From NCBI RefSeq assembly GCF_019635515.1, contig NZ_JAHBZI010000001.1, forward strand, positions 868,001 to 932,000: a DNA stretch of 64,000 nt, given 5' to 3'. This DNA comes from Sphingomonas sp. (GTDB taxonomy: Bacteria > Pseudomonadota > Alphaproteobacteria > Sphingomonadales > Sphingomonadaceae). Below, piece by piece: positions 8,041 to 16,771 of this stretch. A program made the translations under genes and the position numbers. The notes beneath the pieces are model-generated. The model was not told the origin of the DNA, made no database searches, and saw only the letters and a program-made list of their open reading frames with translations. Each line of letters opens with the position of its first letter. Position 1 is the first letter of the stretch.

Positions 8041-9729
8041 TCAGGCGGCGGCGCGGATCGTGTTGCGGGCGCGGTCGCGCCCGGCCGATTTCGCTTCGAA
8101 CAGCGCGGCGTCGGCGCCGCGATAGAGCGCCTTCCACTCGACATCGCTGGTCAGCGGCCCGCGGCACCCGCCGATGCTGGCGGTGACGAGCAGGTCGAAC
8201 GGCATCCGCGTCGCCCGCAGCCTGGCGAGCAGCGCTTCGGGCTCGACGGGTTCGGCGGCCGAGGAGAGGATCGCGAATTCCTCGCCACCCAACCGCGCCA
8301 CCAGGGCGCCGGTGGGCACGTGCGTGCGCAGCAACCGCGCGAACAGCCGCAGCACTTCATCGCCGCCGTCATGGCCCAGCGTTTCGTTGACGCCCTTGAA
8401 GTGATCCAGGTCGGCGATCAGCAATTGTTGCTCTCCGGTCCGCCCGATCGCCTGATCGAGGAACGCGCGGCGGTTGAGCAGTCCCGTCAGCGGATCGGTA
8501 TCGGCCAGGCGGCGCGCCATCACCTCGTTGGCGATCGCCCAGTCGCGCTCGTCGCGCAGCAGCTTGATCCGATAGGCAATGGCGAGGCTCGACATCAGCG
8601 CCTCGACCACCATCGACAGGATCGTCGAATTATCGAGCCAGAAATTCCATGGGATGACATGGAAATTGGCGAGCACGCGCCCGACCGACATCAGGATCGG
8701 CGCACCCCAGCCGACCGCGAACAGCCACAGATAGTTGCTCCGCTTGCGCCACGCCTGCCACAAGGTCGGTCCGACCACGGTGGCCAGTCCCAGGAACACG
8801 ATCGAGAAGGCGGCGTCCGCGGTTCGTACGGAGAAGGGTGCGGACAGGTAGAACAGCACGCCGACCCCGGCCATCGCGGTGGCGACCGCGGCCGTATAGC
8901 GCCCGAGGAACCCCACGAAGACGCGATCTTCGAAGAAGCTGCGGGCGAAGATCAGCGCGGATGCCCCGACCATGCCGAGCAGCAGATAATTGATCCGCAG
9001 CCGTTCGTTGTTGGCGATATCCGGGAAAGTCCAGGCGAGGGTGCCCGAGGACGAGAAGGTGTAGGCGAGCAGGCACGCCACCATCGCGCAATAATAAAGC
9101 TGGAAGCGGTGACGCAGCGCACCCCACAAAGCGAGATTGTAGATGATCAACGCGATGCACAGTCCGGCGAAGGCGGCGTACATCGCCGCCATCGTCAGAT
9201 TGGTGCGCTCGCTCTGCGCGCCGGTCGAAAGCCTCGCCCCGAGCACGACGCCGCGCACATTCGCCGATCCCTCGACATGCCACATCAGCCGGACGACCTT
9301 CGCGTTCAGCTGCGGCAGCGGATATTCGACCAATGCGCCGAGCTGGATCAGCGGCGTCACCCCGCGCGCGTCGGTGGTGGAGGTTGTCATCCGGCCGTCG
9401 GAATACAGGACATGCAGCGACAGCCTGTCCTGCCACAGGCTGGCGATGCGGGCATTGAGCGGCTCACCCGAGCGCGAGCGCTGGTTGATGTCGTTGGTGA
9501 TCACCCAGAAATTGCCGGGGCCGAACCTGTGCTGCTCGGTCATGCAGTCGAAGCGTTCGGGATACTGGATCAGCACTGCCGGGTTCATTCCGCCGGTATC
9601 GGGCAGCACACAGACCTGAAGCGGCCGCCCGGTGACGGCGCGCTGCGCCTGTGCCGGCACGGCAAGCGCCGCAAAGCCGATGCACGCGAGCAACACCGCG
9701 ATTCCGCGCGAAAGACAGGCCCGAACCAT
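8041..9729 (-). CDS. 7TM-DISM receptor diguanylate cyclase (GGDEF)
   Basis: Predicted inner-membrane sensor that makes cyclic di-GMP. A signal sequence spans residues 1-29. A periplasmic beta-rich domain runs to about 170, seven hydrophobic segments lie at about 175-375, and a C-terminal GGDEF domain begins at DPLTGLLNRRAFL. The active-site motif is GGEEF. The inhibitory RxxD site, expected five residues before it, is not present, so product feedback by that route is unlikely. Start chosen at 9729 (MVRACLSRG) because it gives a normal signal peptide; TTG and ATG starts 21-30 bases upstream are possible. It is divergent from the DUF418 gene. Confidence 0.9.
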   Translation of the reverse strand: MVRACLSRGIAVLLACIGFAALAVPAQAQRAVTGRPLQVCVLPDTGGMNPAVLIQYPERFDCMTEQHRFGPGNFWVITNDINQRSRSGEPLNARIASLWQDRLSLHVLYSDGRMTTSTTDARGVTPLIQLGALVEYPLPQLNAKVVRLMWHVEGSANVRGVVLGARLSTGAQSERTNLTMAAMYAAFAGLCIALIIYNLALWGALRHRFQLYYCAMVACLLAYTFSSSGTLAWTFPDIANNERLRINYLLLGMVGASALIFARSFFEDRVFVGFLGRYTAAVATAMAGVGVLFYLSAPFSVRTADAAFSIVFLGLATVVGPTLWQAWRKRSNYLWLFAVGWGAPILMSVGRVLANFHVIPWNFWLDNSTILSMVVEALMSSLAIAYRIKLLRDERDWAIANEVMARRLADTDPLTGLLNRRAFLDQAIGRTGEQQLLIADLDHFKGVNETLGHDGGDEVLRLFARLLRTHVPTGALVARLGGEEFAILSSAAEPVEPEALLARLRATRMPFDLLVTASIGGCRGPLTSDVEWKALYRGADAALFEAKSAGRDRARNTIRAAA

Positions 9730-9862
9730 GCTTCTTGCTACGCCCGGCATGACGAACAACCCGTTAAAATGCGGGGAGATCGCCGCTTTCTCCGCAACTT
9801 GCGCGATCCGCTTTGTTCGCGTGCGGTCGCGCAGCTATAGTCGGACAAAAGGGGAGGGGCAT

Positions 9863-11017
9863 ATGGCTGAAGAACGGCTGCAACTGGTCGATGTGCTGCG
9901 CGGCTTCGCGCTGATGGCGCTGTTCCTCGTCCATATGCTGGAGAGCTACGAGCTGTATTGGGCCGCCCCGCAACCGGGGATCGCCGACACGATATTTCTG
10001 CTGTTCATGGGCAAGAGCTTCTCGCTGCTGGCCTTGTGTTTCGGCTTCAGCTTCTTCGTGCTGATGGATCGCGCGGCGCGGCGCGGCGAGGATTTCTCCG
10101 GGCGTTTCGCGTGGCGGCTGGCGGTCCTGCTGGTGATCGGTTTCTTCCATGCGCTGGTCTATCGCGGCGACATCATCCAGTTGCTCGCCGGGCTCGGCTT
10201 CGTGCTGTTGCTCGCGCACCGGATACGGTCGAACCGCGTGCTGATCGCGCTCGCCGCCTTCTGCTTCGCCGGGCCGATCCTGATCCTCCAGATCGTCGCC
10301 GCTTCCTCCGGCGCGGCATGGGCGAATCAGCCGCCGCATTTCTTCAGCGATTCCGCAATGCCCATCTATCTCAACGGCACGCTGGCCGAGACGCTCAAGG
10401 CCAATTTGTGGGAAGGCCAGCTCCCCAAATGGTGGTTCATGCTCGAAAGCGGGCGGCTGGTGCAGATCATCGGCCTGTACCTGGTCGGCATGGTGCTTGG
10501 CCGGATCGGCTTCTTCGCGCGGGCGGGGGACTATGTGCGCGCGCGCTGGATAGCTTTCGCGATTGCCGCCGCCGTTGCGCTCGCGCTGCATTTCGAGCGC
10601 GATGCGTTGACCGGCTGGTTCGCCGCGCAAGGGCATGGCGAAGCTGCGGGGCGCTGGTTCGGGCTGTTGCTGGGAAGCTGGTTCGAGTTGGCGGGGACCA
10701 CGCTCTGGGCGCTGATCCTGATCGCTTTGTGGCAGGGGCCGCTGCGCGCATTGATCGCGCCCTTCGCCGGCGTCGGGCGGCTGACGCTGACGCTCTATAT
10801 CGCGCAGAGCCTGGTGTTCGTGCCGATCTTCTATGGTTTCGGCCTCGGCCTGTGGGACGATTGGAGTCAGCCGACGCGCCTGTGGGTTGGCCTTGCCGCG
10901 ATCTTCGCACAGCTGGTGCTGGCGGCGATCTGGCTACGGCATTTCCACTATGGCCCGGTCGAATGGGGATGGCGCGCGCTGACCTATCTGCGCCGCGACA
11001 TCCCCTTCCGCCACTAA
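9863..11017 (+). CDS. DUF418 family multi-pass membrane protein
   Basis: A 384-residue inner-membrane protein with about nine to ten hydrophobic helices. The start RLQLVDVLRGFALMALFLVHM is typical of the DUF418/acyltransferase-3-like group. A characteristic C-terminal block, ALIAPFAGVGRLTLTLYIAQSL, lies near residue 295 and is shared by DUF418 proteins. The start at 9863 has a purine-rich GGGGAGGGG ribosome site just upstream. The biochemical role of the family is not established. The gene is monocistronic between a divergent diguanylate cyclase and a convergent small ORF. Confidence 0.87.
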   Translation: MAEERLQLVDVLRGFALMALFLVHMLESYELYWAAPQPGIADTIFLLFMGKSFSLLALCFGFSFFVLMDRAARRGEDFSGRFAWRLAVLLVIGFFHALVYRGDIIQLLAGLGFVLLLAHRIRSNRVLIALAAFCFAGPILILQIVAASSGAAWANQPPHFFSDSAMPIYLNGTLAETLKANLWEGQLPKWWFMLESGRLVQIIGLYLVGMVLGRIGFFARAGDYVRARWIAFAIAAAVALALHFERDALTGWFAAQGHGEAAGRWFGLLLGSWFELAGTTLWALILIALWQGPLRALIAPFAGVGRLTLTLYIAQSLVFVPIFYGFGLGLWDDWSQPTRLWVGLAAIFAQLVLAAIWLRHFHYGPVEWGWRALTYLRRDIPFRH

Positions 11018-11031
11018 CAGCCGTCCAGCGG

Positions 11032-11133
11032 CTAGACCGCTCCGGCCAGGCTTTGCATGAGTGCGGCCGTGCTGGAGAGGATGAAGATCGTCGCGAAGCT
11101 CGCGGCAAGCGCCGCTTTCGTATTGAGTGCCAT
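11032..11133 (-). CDS. Candidate 33-residue membrane-associated small protein
   Basis: Reads MALNTKAALAASF and then a hydrophobic segment (ATIFILSSTAALMQSLAGAV) to a TAG stop. The product has a short basic-polar head and a single hydrophobic helix. A purine-rich GAAAGG and an AGGG lie 3-15 bases before the ATG. The frame lies downstream of the clpA terminator on the same strand, so it would need its own promoter. Too short for homology to be judged by eye. Confidence 0.45.
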   Translation of the reverse strand: MALNTKAALAASFATIFILSSTAALMQSLAGAV

Positions 11134-11250
11134 TTCCCTGAACCTTTCCAATTCTTCTTCCGGGAATGGGCCGTAGCGGAGCGCGCAAGCGATCCCAGCG
11201 CCGCGAGACAGGGCGACCAGTCTGCGACGGAGTGGCGACGAGCGAACACC

Positions 11251-11280
11251 AAAAAGGGCCGGAACTTCGCGTTCCGGCCC
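11251..11280 (-). terminator. Rho-independent terminator of clpA
   Basis: On the minus strand a perfect 10-bp stem, GGGCCGGAAC / GTTCCGGCCC (11256-11265 and 11271-11280), has a 5-base loop and is followed by TTTTT. It lies 20 bases past the clpA stop. Confidence 0.9.
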
Positions 11281-11300
11281 CTCTCGTTTGATTCACGCCA

Positions 11301-13625
11301 TTACTTGGCCTTGGCGGTCGCCGCCTTCTTGCCGCCCTTGCCCTTCGGCTTGGGCGCGGCGGGGGTGGTTTCGAACACCAGCGCGCCGTCCTTGAGCTTC
11401 ACATTGACCTCGCCGCCATGGACCAGCTTGCCGAACAGCAGCTCCTCGGCGAGCGGCTGCTTGATCTTCTCCTGGATCAGCCGGCCCATCGGGCGCGCGC
11501 CATAGAGCTTGTCGTAGCCGCGCTCGGTGAGCCAGGCCTTGGACTCGTCGTCGAGCTGGATATGGACGTTGCGGTCCGCCAGCTGCAGCTCGAGCTGGAG
11601 GATGAACTTGTCCACGACCCGCGCGACGACGCTGGTCGGCAAATAGTCGAACGGCACGATCGCATCGAGGCGGTTGCGGAATTCGGGGGTGAAGAGCTTC
11701 TTCACCGCTTCCTCCTGCACGTCGTCGCGGCTGATCTCGCCGAAACCGATCGATTCGCGGGTCATGTCGCTCGCGCCGGCATTGGTCGTCATGATCAGGA
11801 TGACGTTGCGGAAATCGACCGACTTGCCGTGCTGATCGGTGAGGCGGCCATTGTCCATCACCTGCAAGAGGATGTTGAACAGGTCTGGATGCGCCTTCTC
11901 GATCTCGTCGAGCAGCAGCACGCAATGCGGCTGCTGATCGACCGCGTCCGTCAAAAGCCCGCCCTGATCGAAGCCGACATAGCCGGGAGGCGCACCGATC
12001 AGCCGGCTGACCGAATGGCGCTCCATATATTCGGACATGTCAAAGCGCTGGAGCGGGATGCCGAGCAATTCGGCCAGCTGCTTCGCCACTTCGGTCTTGC
12101 CGACGCCGGTCGGGCCCGAGAACAGATAATTGCCGATCGGCTTCTCGGGGTCGCGCAGGCCCGCGCGGCTGAGCTTGATCGCCGAAGACAGAACTTCGAT
12201 CGCCTTGTCCTGTCCGAACACGACGCGCTTCAGGTCCTGCTCGATATTGGCGAGCACCTTGGTATCGTCGCTCGACACGGTCTTTGGCGGGATGCGCGCC
12301 ATCGTCGCGATGACGGCCTCGATCTCCTTGGCGGTGATCGTCTTCTTGCGCTTCGACGGCGGCACCAGCATCTGCATCGCACCGACCTCGTCGATCACGT
12401 CGATCGCCTTGTCGGGCAGCTTGCGGTCGTTGATGTAGCGCGCGCTCAGCTCCACTGCCGACTTGATCGCGTCGGGCGTGTACTTGACCGCGTGATGCTC
12501 CTCGAACGCCGTCCGCAGGCCGCTCAGGATCTTGATCGTATCCTCGACCGTCGGCTCGTTGACGTCGATCTTCTGGAAGCGCCGCAGCAGCGCGCGGTCC
12601 TTCTCGAAGTGATTGCGGAATTCCTTGTAGGTGGTCGATCCGATGCAGCGGATGCTGCCGCCGGACAGCGCCGGCTTGAGCAGGTTCGACGCGTCCATGG
12701 CCCCGCCGCTGGTCGCGCCCGCGCCGATCACGGTGTGGATCTCGTCGATGAACAGCACCGCGTGGGGAAGCTTCTCAAGCTCGGTGACGACCTGCTTGAG
12801 CCGCTCCTCGAAATCGCCGCGATAGCGCGTGCCGGCGAGCAGCGCGCCCATGTCGAGCGAATAGATCACGGCTTCCTTGAGCACCTCGGGCACTTCGCCT
12901 TCGACGATCTTGCGCGCCAGCCCCTCGGCGATCGCGGTCTTGCCGACGCCGGGATCGCCGACATAGAGCGGGTTGTTCTTCGAACGGCGGCACAGGATCT
13001 GGACAGTTCGGTCGACCTCGGGCCCGCGCCCGATCAGCGGATCGACCTTGCCGGCCTTGGCCTTCTCGTTGAGATCGACGGTGAACTGCTTGAGCGCGCT
13101 CTCATTCTTGCCGCTCTTGCTCTCGGACTTGGTCGCGGTCTTCTCTTCCTCGGCGCCCTTCGGCGTCGTGGTCTCGCTCGCGCCGGCGCCCTTGCCGACG
13201 CCGTGCGAAATGAAGCTGACCGCGTCGAGGCGGCTCATATCCTGCTGCTGGAGGAAATAGACCGCATAGCTCTCGCGTTCGCTGAACAAGGCGACCAGCA
13301 CATTGGCGCCGGTCACTTCATCGCGCCCCGAGGACTGGACATGGAGGATCGCGCGCTGGACGACGCGCTGGAAGCCGCTGGTCGGCGAGGGATCGGTGGC
13401 GGCATCGACCTTCAGCGCCTCGAGCTCGGTATCGAGATAATGGGCGACGGTGCCGCGCAGATCGTCGAGCTCGACCCCGCACGCGCTCATCACCTTGCTG
13501 GCATGCTCGTCATCGACCAGCGCCAGCAGCAGATGCTCGAGCGTCGCATATTCGTGGCGGCGCGAGCTGGCGGCTTCGAGCGCCTTGTGCAGGGTGGATT
13601 CGAGCGCGGAGGCGAAACTAGGCAT
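11301..13625 (-). CDS. clpA: ATP-dependent Clp protease ATP-binding subunit ClpA
   Basis: AAA+ unfoldase of 774 residues that feeds proteins into ClpP, including N-degron substrates through ClpS. The Clp-N repeat domain covers about residues 1-140, followed by a charged linker (about 145-175). AAA module 1 has Walker A GDPGVGKT near 212 and AAA module 2 has GPTGVGKT near 498. There is no long coiled-coil middle domain, which separates it from ClpB. An IGF tripeptide in SIGFGEISRD near 625 matches the ClpP-docking loop. A Lys/Ala-rich tail ends the protein. The adaptor gene clpS is not next to it. The Bpt leucyltransferase that makes N-degrons is in the same window at 51370. Confidence 0.95.
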   Translation of the reverse strand: MPSFASALESTLHKALEAASSRRHEYATLEHLLLALVDDEHASKVMSACGVELDDLRGTVAHYLDTELEALKVDAATDPSPTSGFQRVVQRAILHVQSSGRDEVTGANVLVALFSERESYAVYFLQQQDMSRLDAVSFISHGVGKGAGASETTTPKGAEEEKTATKSESKSGKNESALKQFTVDLNEKAKAGKVDPLIGRGPEVDRTVQILCRRSKNNPLYVGDPGVGKTAIAEGLARKIVEGEVPEVLKEAVIYSLDMGALLAGTRYRGDFEERLKQVVTELEKLPHAVLFIDEIHTVIGAGATSGGAMDASNLLKPALSGGSIRCIGSTTYKEFRNHFEKDRALLRRFQKIDVNEPTVEDTIKILSGLRTAFEEHHAVKYTPDAIKSAVELSARYINDRKLPDKAIDVIDEVGAMQMLVPPSKRKKTITAKEIEAVIATMARIPPKTVSSDDTKVLANIEQDLKRVVFGQDKAIEVLSSAIKLSRAGLRDPEKPIGNYLFSGPTGVGKTEVAKQLAELLGIPLQRFDMSEYMERHSVSRLIGAPPGYVGFDQGGLLTDAVDQQPHCVLLLDEIEKAHPDLFNILLQVMDNGRLTDQHGKSVDFRNVILIMTTNAGASDMTRESIGFGEISRDDVQEEAVKKLFTPEFRNRLDAIVPFDYLPTSVVARVVDKFILQLELQLADRNVHIQLDDESKAWLTERGYDKLYGARPMGRLIQEKIKQPLAEELLFGKLVHGGEVNVKLKDGALVFETTPAAPKPKGKGGKKAATAKAK

Positions 13626-13760
13626 TCAGAGACACTCCAGTCGGGCCAGAAGGATACGCGGCCCGGTTTCCCACTATGTCGGGATGACGGACGCTCGCAT
13701 CAAGCGTGGCGGCCCAGCACCGGAGTTTTCTGGCATCTGCCCGAGACTCCGGCGCAACGC

Positions 13761-13958
13761 TCATCGCTTGAATAGGGCGTCAGCGCTTGCGCGATGGTTA
13801 ACGGCGCGTTGCATTTTTGCCTTTGTTCGCGCGATCTCGGCTTCGAGCAATTCGATGCGTTCGGCCAGTTCCTCGACCGAGAAGGGATCGAGATCCTGCT
13901 TCGCCAGCATGGCGGCGGCATCGTCCTTGCGGCGCGGAAGATTTTCGTCTGCGTCCAT
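13761..13958 (-). CDS. DUF1192 family protein
   Basis: A 65-residue cytoplasmic protein. It matches the DUF1192 pattern common in alphaproteobacteria: an acidic start (MDADENLPRRKDD), the block LDPFSVEELAERIELLEAEIARTKAKM, which should form a coiled coil, and the terminal ASADALFKR. The start at 13958 is chosen by this pattern; an in-frame ATG 24 bases upstream would add PGQRFRR-type residues not seen in the family. It is divergent from the quinone oxidoreductase. The function of the family is unknown. Confidence 0.85.
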   Translation of the reverse strand: MDADENLPRRKDDAAAMLAKQDLDPFSVEELAERIELLEAEIARTKAKMQRAVNHRASADALFKR

Positions 13959-14033
13959 CCTGCGGAAACGTTGACCGGGCACGAGCCGATGTCAATAAAC
14001 ACCCGACCCTGCTTGGCCGAAAGCGACGAGCCG

Positions 14034-15035
14034 ATGACCTTCCCGGATATGATGCGCGCGATCGATCCCGAAGCTCCGGGCGGACCCGAGGTGATGGCGC
14101 TTGTCGAGCGCCCGGTGCCGAAGCCGGGGCCGGGCGAGGTGCTGATCAAGGTCGCCGCCGCCGGGGTGAACCGCCCGGAAGTCATGCAGCGCAAGGGAAT
14201 GTACCCGCCGCCGCCCGGCGCGCCGACCATTTTCGGGCTGGAACTGTCGGGCACCATCGTCGCGCTGGGTGAGGGCGTGAATGCCGAGATGCTAGGCCAG
14301 CCGGTATGCGCCCTGGTCAGCGGCGGCGCCCAGGCCGAATATGCCGTCGCCCCGATCGGCACCTGCCTGCCCGTGCCCGAGGCGCTGACCATGGTCGAGG
14401 CCGCGGCGATGCCCGAAACGCTGTTCACCGTGTGGACCAACGTCTTCGAGCGCGCCTACGCCAGCGAGGGCGACACGATCCTCATCCATGGCGGCACCTC
14501 GGGGATCGGCACGATGGCGATCGCGCTCTGCAAGCTGTTCGGTGTCGAGACCATCGTCACCGCCGGCTCCGACGACAAATGCGCCGCCGCCCGCGAACTC
14601 GGTGCGGACCATGCGATCAACTACAAGACCGAGGATTTCGTCGCGCGGGTGAAGCAAATCACCGGCGGCAAGGGTGTCGATATCGTCCTCGACATGGTCG
14701 GCGGCGATTATGTGCCCCGCAACATGCAGTGCCTCGCCGACGAGGGCCGCCACGTCTCGATCGCGGTGCAGGGCGGGCTACAGGCAACCATCCCGATCTT
14801 CGAGATCATGCGGCGTCGGCTGACGCTCACCGGCTCGACGCTCCGCCCACGCCCGGTCGAGTTCAAGGCGCTCGTCGCCGACGAACTTCACCGCACCGTC
14901 TGGCCGCTGGTCGCCGCCGGGCAGCTCAAGCCGGTGATCGACACCATATTCCCCCTCGCCGAAGCCGCCGAGGCGCACCGCCGCATGGAAGCCGGCGACC
15001 ATGTCGGCAAGATCGTGTTGGTCGTCGGCGAGTGA
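14034..15035 (+). CDS. NAD(P)H-quinone oxidoreductase, zeta-crystallin/PIG3 type
   Basis: Zinc-independent medium-chain reductase of 333 residues that transfers electrons from NADPH to quinones. The start MTFPDMMRAIDPEAPGGPEVM and the segment GVNRPEVMQRKGMYPPPPGA near residue 45 are characteristic of PIG3-type enzymes. The nucleotide-binding motif HGGTSGIGTMAIAL is near 153. The zinc-binding Cys residues of alcohol dehydrogenases are absent. The longer upstream frame covers the divergent DUF1192 gene and is not coding. It is followed by the GIY-YIG cassette. Confidence 0.9.
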   Translation: MTFPDMMRAIDPEAPGGPEVMALVERPVPKPGPGEVLIKVAAAGVNRPEVMQRKGMYPPPPGAPTIFGLELSGTIVALGEGVNAEMLGQPVCALVSGGAQAEYAVAPIGTCLPVPEALTMVEAAAMPETLFTVWTNVFERAYASEGDTILIHGGTSGIGTMAIALCKLFGVETIVTAGSDDKCAAARELGADHAINYKTEDFVARVKQITGGKGVDIVLDMVGGDYVPRNMQCLADEGRHVSIAVQGGLQATIPIFEIMRRRLTLTGSTLRPRPVEFKALVADELHRTVWPLVAAGQLKPVIDTIFPLAEAAEAHRRMEAGDHVGKIVLVVGE

Positions 15036-15046
15036 CCTCCCCATTC

Positions 15047-15077
15047 GTCATCCCCGCGAAAGCGGGGACCCCGCTTC
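15047..15077 (+). repeat. 31-bp palindromic repeat, left copy beside the GIY-YIG gene
   Basis: Contains the hairpin TCCCCGC-GAAA-GCGGGGA, followed by CCCGCTTC. The copy at 15380-15410 is its inverted counterpart and matches at 28 of 31 positions. This belongs to the widespread CCCCGCGAANGCGGGG class of proteobacterial intergenic palindromes. Confidence 0.85.
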
Positions 15078-15087
15078 TTTTCTTCTG

Positions 15088-15375
15088 ATGGGCGGCTACA
15101 TCTACATGATGTCGGATCGCTACCGCGGCGGCATCTACACGGGAGTGACCGCGCAACTCGCCGGGCGAATCGAGCAGCATAAAACCGGCAAAGGTTCGAG
15201 ATTCGTCGCCCGATATGAATTCACCCGTCTCGTCTACATTGAGGTCTTCGAGGACATCTCCGATGCCATCGTCCGCGAGAAGCGCCTCAAGAAATGGAGG
15301 CGCGCGTGGAAGATCGAGCTGATAGAAGCGATGAATCCTGAATGGCGTGATTTGTCCGCCGAAATTCACGAGTAA
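15088..15375 (+). CDS. Small GIY-YIG nuclease family protein
   Basis: A 95-residue stand-alone GIY-YIG domain. The motif appears as GGYIYMM followed by GGIYTGVT, with the catalytic Arg in AGRIEQHKTGKGSRF. The Glu in the segment ending DAIVREKRLKKWRRAWKIELIE completes the usual nuclease set. Many such short proteins are annotated as UvrC-like endonucleases without a known role. The gene is bracketed closely by two inverted 31-bp palindromic repeats (10 bases before the ATG and 4 bases after the stop), which makes it look like a compact cassette. No recognisable ribosome site precedes the ATG. Confidence 0.88.
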   Translation: MGGYIYMMSDRYRGGIYTGVTAQLAGRIEQHKTGKGSRFVARYEFTRLVYIEVFEDISDAIVREKRLKKWRRAWKIELIEAMNPEWRDLSAEIHE

Positions 15376-15379
15376 ATTG

Positions 15380-15410
15380 GAAGCGGGATCCCCGCGTTCG
15401 CGGGGAAGAC
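15380..15410 (-). repeat. 31-bp palindromic repeat, right copy beside the GIY-YIG gene
   Basis: Inverted counterpart of 15047-15077. Its hairpin TCCCCGCG-TT-CGCGGGGA is an 8-bp stem. It starts four bases after the GIY-YIG stop codon and could also act as a transcript end. Confidence 0.85.
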
Positions 15411-15430
15411 GAAGAAGGTAGGGGGAAGCA

Positions 15431-16009
15431 ATGCTGCGCAACATCGTCGCGGGGGTGCTGATCGTGGCGCTTCCGGTGATCCTGCTGATGTCCGACCGGC
15501 ACTGGTTCCTGAGCGACCAGCATCGCGCGGTCGATCATGTCGCCGATATCCCGGCCGATGCGAAGGGCCCGATGGTCGCCAATCTCGAGCGCATCGTCAG
15601 CCATGAGGGCGTCCATGTCGTCCGCGAACCGACCAAGGCGGAATCGCTCTATCAGCTGCTGGTCCTTGCCGGTCGCGCCCCGCCGCCCCGCATCAGCGGC
15701 GAGCACGAGCCGCTGCGCTACGGCTATTCGGTCCGTGAATGGAGTTTCCTCGGCATGCCGTTCGGCTGGTACGAGGAGTTCGGTTATGTCGTGTACACCC
15801 GCAACCGCTGGGAACTGGTGATGGCGCCGTTCCTGCCGAGCTACGATGCCGAGCTTCACAGGGAAGTGGGCCGCGACCTCAAACAGGGCTTCTTTTTCCC
15901 GTTCTGGGCCCACAGCTGGGGCTGGCTATACGTCGCCCTGCTCGCCTTCTGGGGCTGCCTCTATCACCGCGGCATCGTCAAATGGCGCGAGGCCGAAGGC
16001 ATCATCTGA
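15431..16009 (+). CDS. Hypothetical membrane protein with two terminal helices
   Basis: A 192-residue protein of no recognised family. A hydrophobic helix at about residues 5-21 is followed by a soluble region of about 130 residues. A second helix (WGWLYVALLAFWGCLYH) lies near 165-182, giving a probable N-in, periplasmic loop, C-in topology. The loop is rich in aromatic residues (GYSVREWSFLGMPFGWYEEFGYVVY). The ATG is preceded by GGGGGAAGC, a good ribosome site. It lies between the GIY-YIG cassette and a GST gene, and nothing in the context suggests a role. Confidence 0.8.
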   Translation: MLRNIVAGVLIVALPVILLMSDRHWFLSDQHRAVDHVADIPADAKGPMVANLERIVSHEGVHVVREPTKAESLYQLLVLAGRAPPPRISGEHEPLRYGYSVREWSFLGMPFGWYEEFGYVVYTRNRWELVMAPFLPSYDAELHREVGRDLKQGFFFPFWAHSWGWLYVALLAFWGCLYHRGIVKWREAEGII

Positions 16010-16091
16010 GCTTATAAGTCCAGCGCCATGCCTTGTTGGACGCGCCGCGTCCGCCACGGCAAGCGCATGCCGATATAATGGGGGAAAGCCG

Positions 16092-16709
16092 GTGACCGCT
16101 CTCACGCTTCACGAATATGCCGCCTCGGGGAATTGCTACAAGATCCGGCTGACGGCGGCGCATGCCGGGATCAAGCTCGATCGGCGCGAATATGACATCA
16201 TGGCCGGCGCGACGCGCACCGCGGAGTTCCTCGGCCAGGTCAACGCCAATGGCCGCATCCCGGTGTTGCAGGTCGGTCCCGATTTCCTGCCGGAAAGCAA
16301 TGCCGCGGCCTTCTATATCGCCGACGGCACGCCGCTGATCCCGTCCGACCGCTTCGAGCGTGCCGATCTCCTGCGCTGGCTGTTCTGGGAGCAGTATAAC
16401 CACGAGCCCAATATCGCGACGGTGCGCTTCTGGAAGGGCTGGATCGGCTTCGACAATCTCAACGAGGTCCAGCGCGCCAATCTCGCGTCCAAGCAGGCAG
16501 GCGGCGAGGCCGCGCTGGCGCTGATGGACGAGCATCTCCAGCGTCGCGACTGGTTCGTGATCGATCGGCTGACCCTCGCCGATATCGTGCTCTACGCCTA
16601 TACCCATGTCGCCGAAGAGGGTGGTTTCAGCCTCCAGCCTTATCCCAATGTCCGCGCCTGGCTGGATCGCGTCGCCGCGCATCCCTGTCACATTCCTATA
16701 ACCGCATGA
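16092..16709 (+). CDS. Glutathione S-transferase family protein
   Basis: A 205-residue cytosolic GST. The thioredoxin-like N-terminal domain starts LTLHEYAASGNCYKIRLTAA, with the Ser/Asn of SGN in the place of the catalytic residue. The NGRIPVLQ segment near residue 55 carries the cis-Pro, and PESNAAAFYIAD near 75 is the glutathione gamma-glutamyl site. The helical C-terminal domain contains LTLADIVLYAYTH, the N-capping box region. The start is the GTG at 16092 with GGGGGAAAG upstream; longer frames run antisense to nothing useful. Substrate unknown. Confidence 0.88.
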   Translation: MTALTLHEYAASGNCYKIRLTAAHAGIKLDRREYDIMAGATRTAEFLGQVNANGRIPVLQVGPDFLPESNAAAFYIADGTPLIPSDRFERADLLRWLFWEQYNHEPNIATVRFWKGWIGFDNLNEVQRANLASKQAGGEAALALMDEHLQRRDWFVIDRLTLADIVLYAYTHVAEEGGFSLQPYPNVRAWLDRVAAHPCHIPITA

Positions 16710-16771
16710 TGATCGGGCTGTAACAATCCGCCGCCATAGCGCTCCCAGGCAAGGGCGAGGGGGCGCGGCGC

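Noticed and set aside
7885..9840. A 651-codon plus-strand frame opposite the GGDEF gene
   Set aside because: Composition is Gln/Arg/Gly rich with no domain, while the minus strand encodes a complete receptor cyclase.
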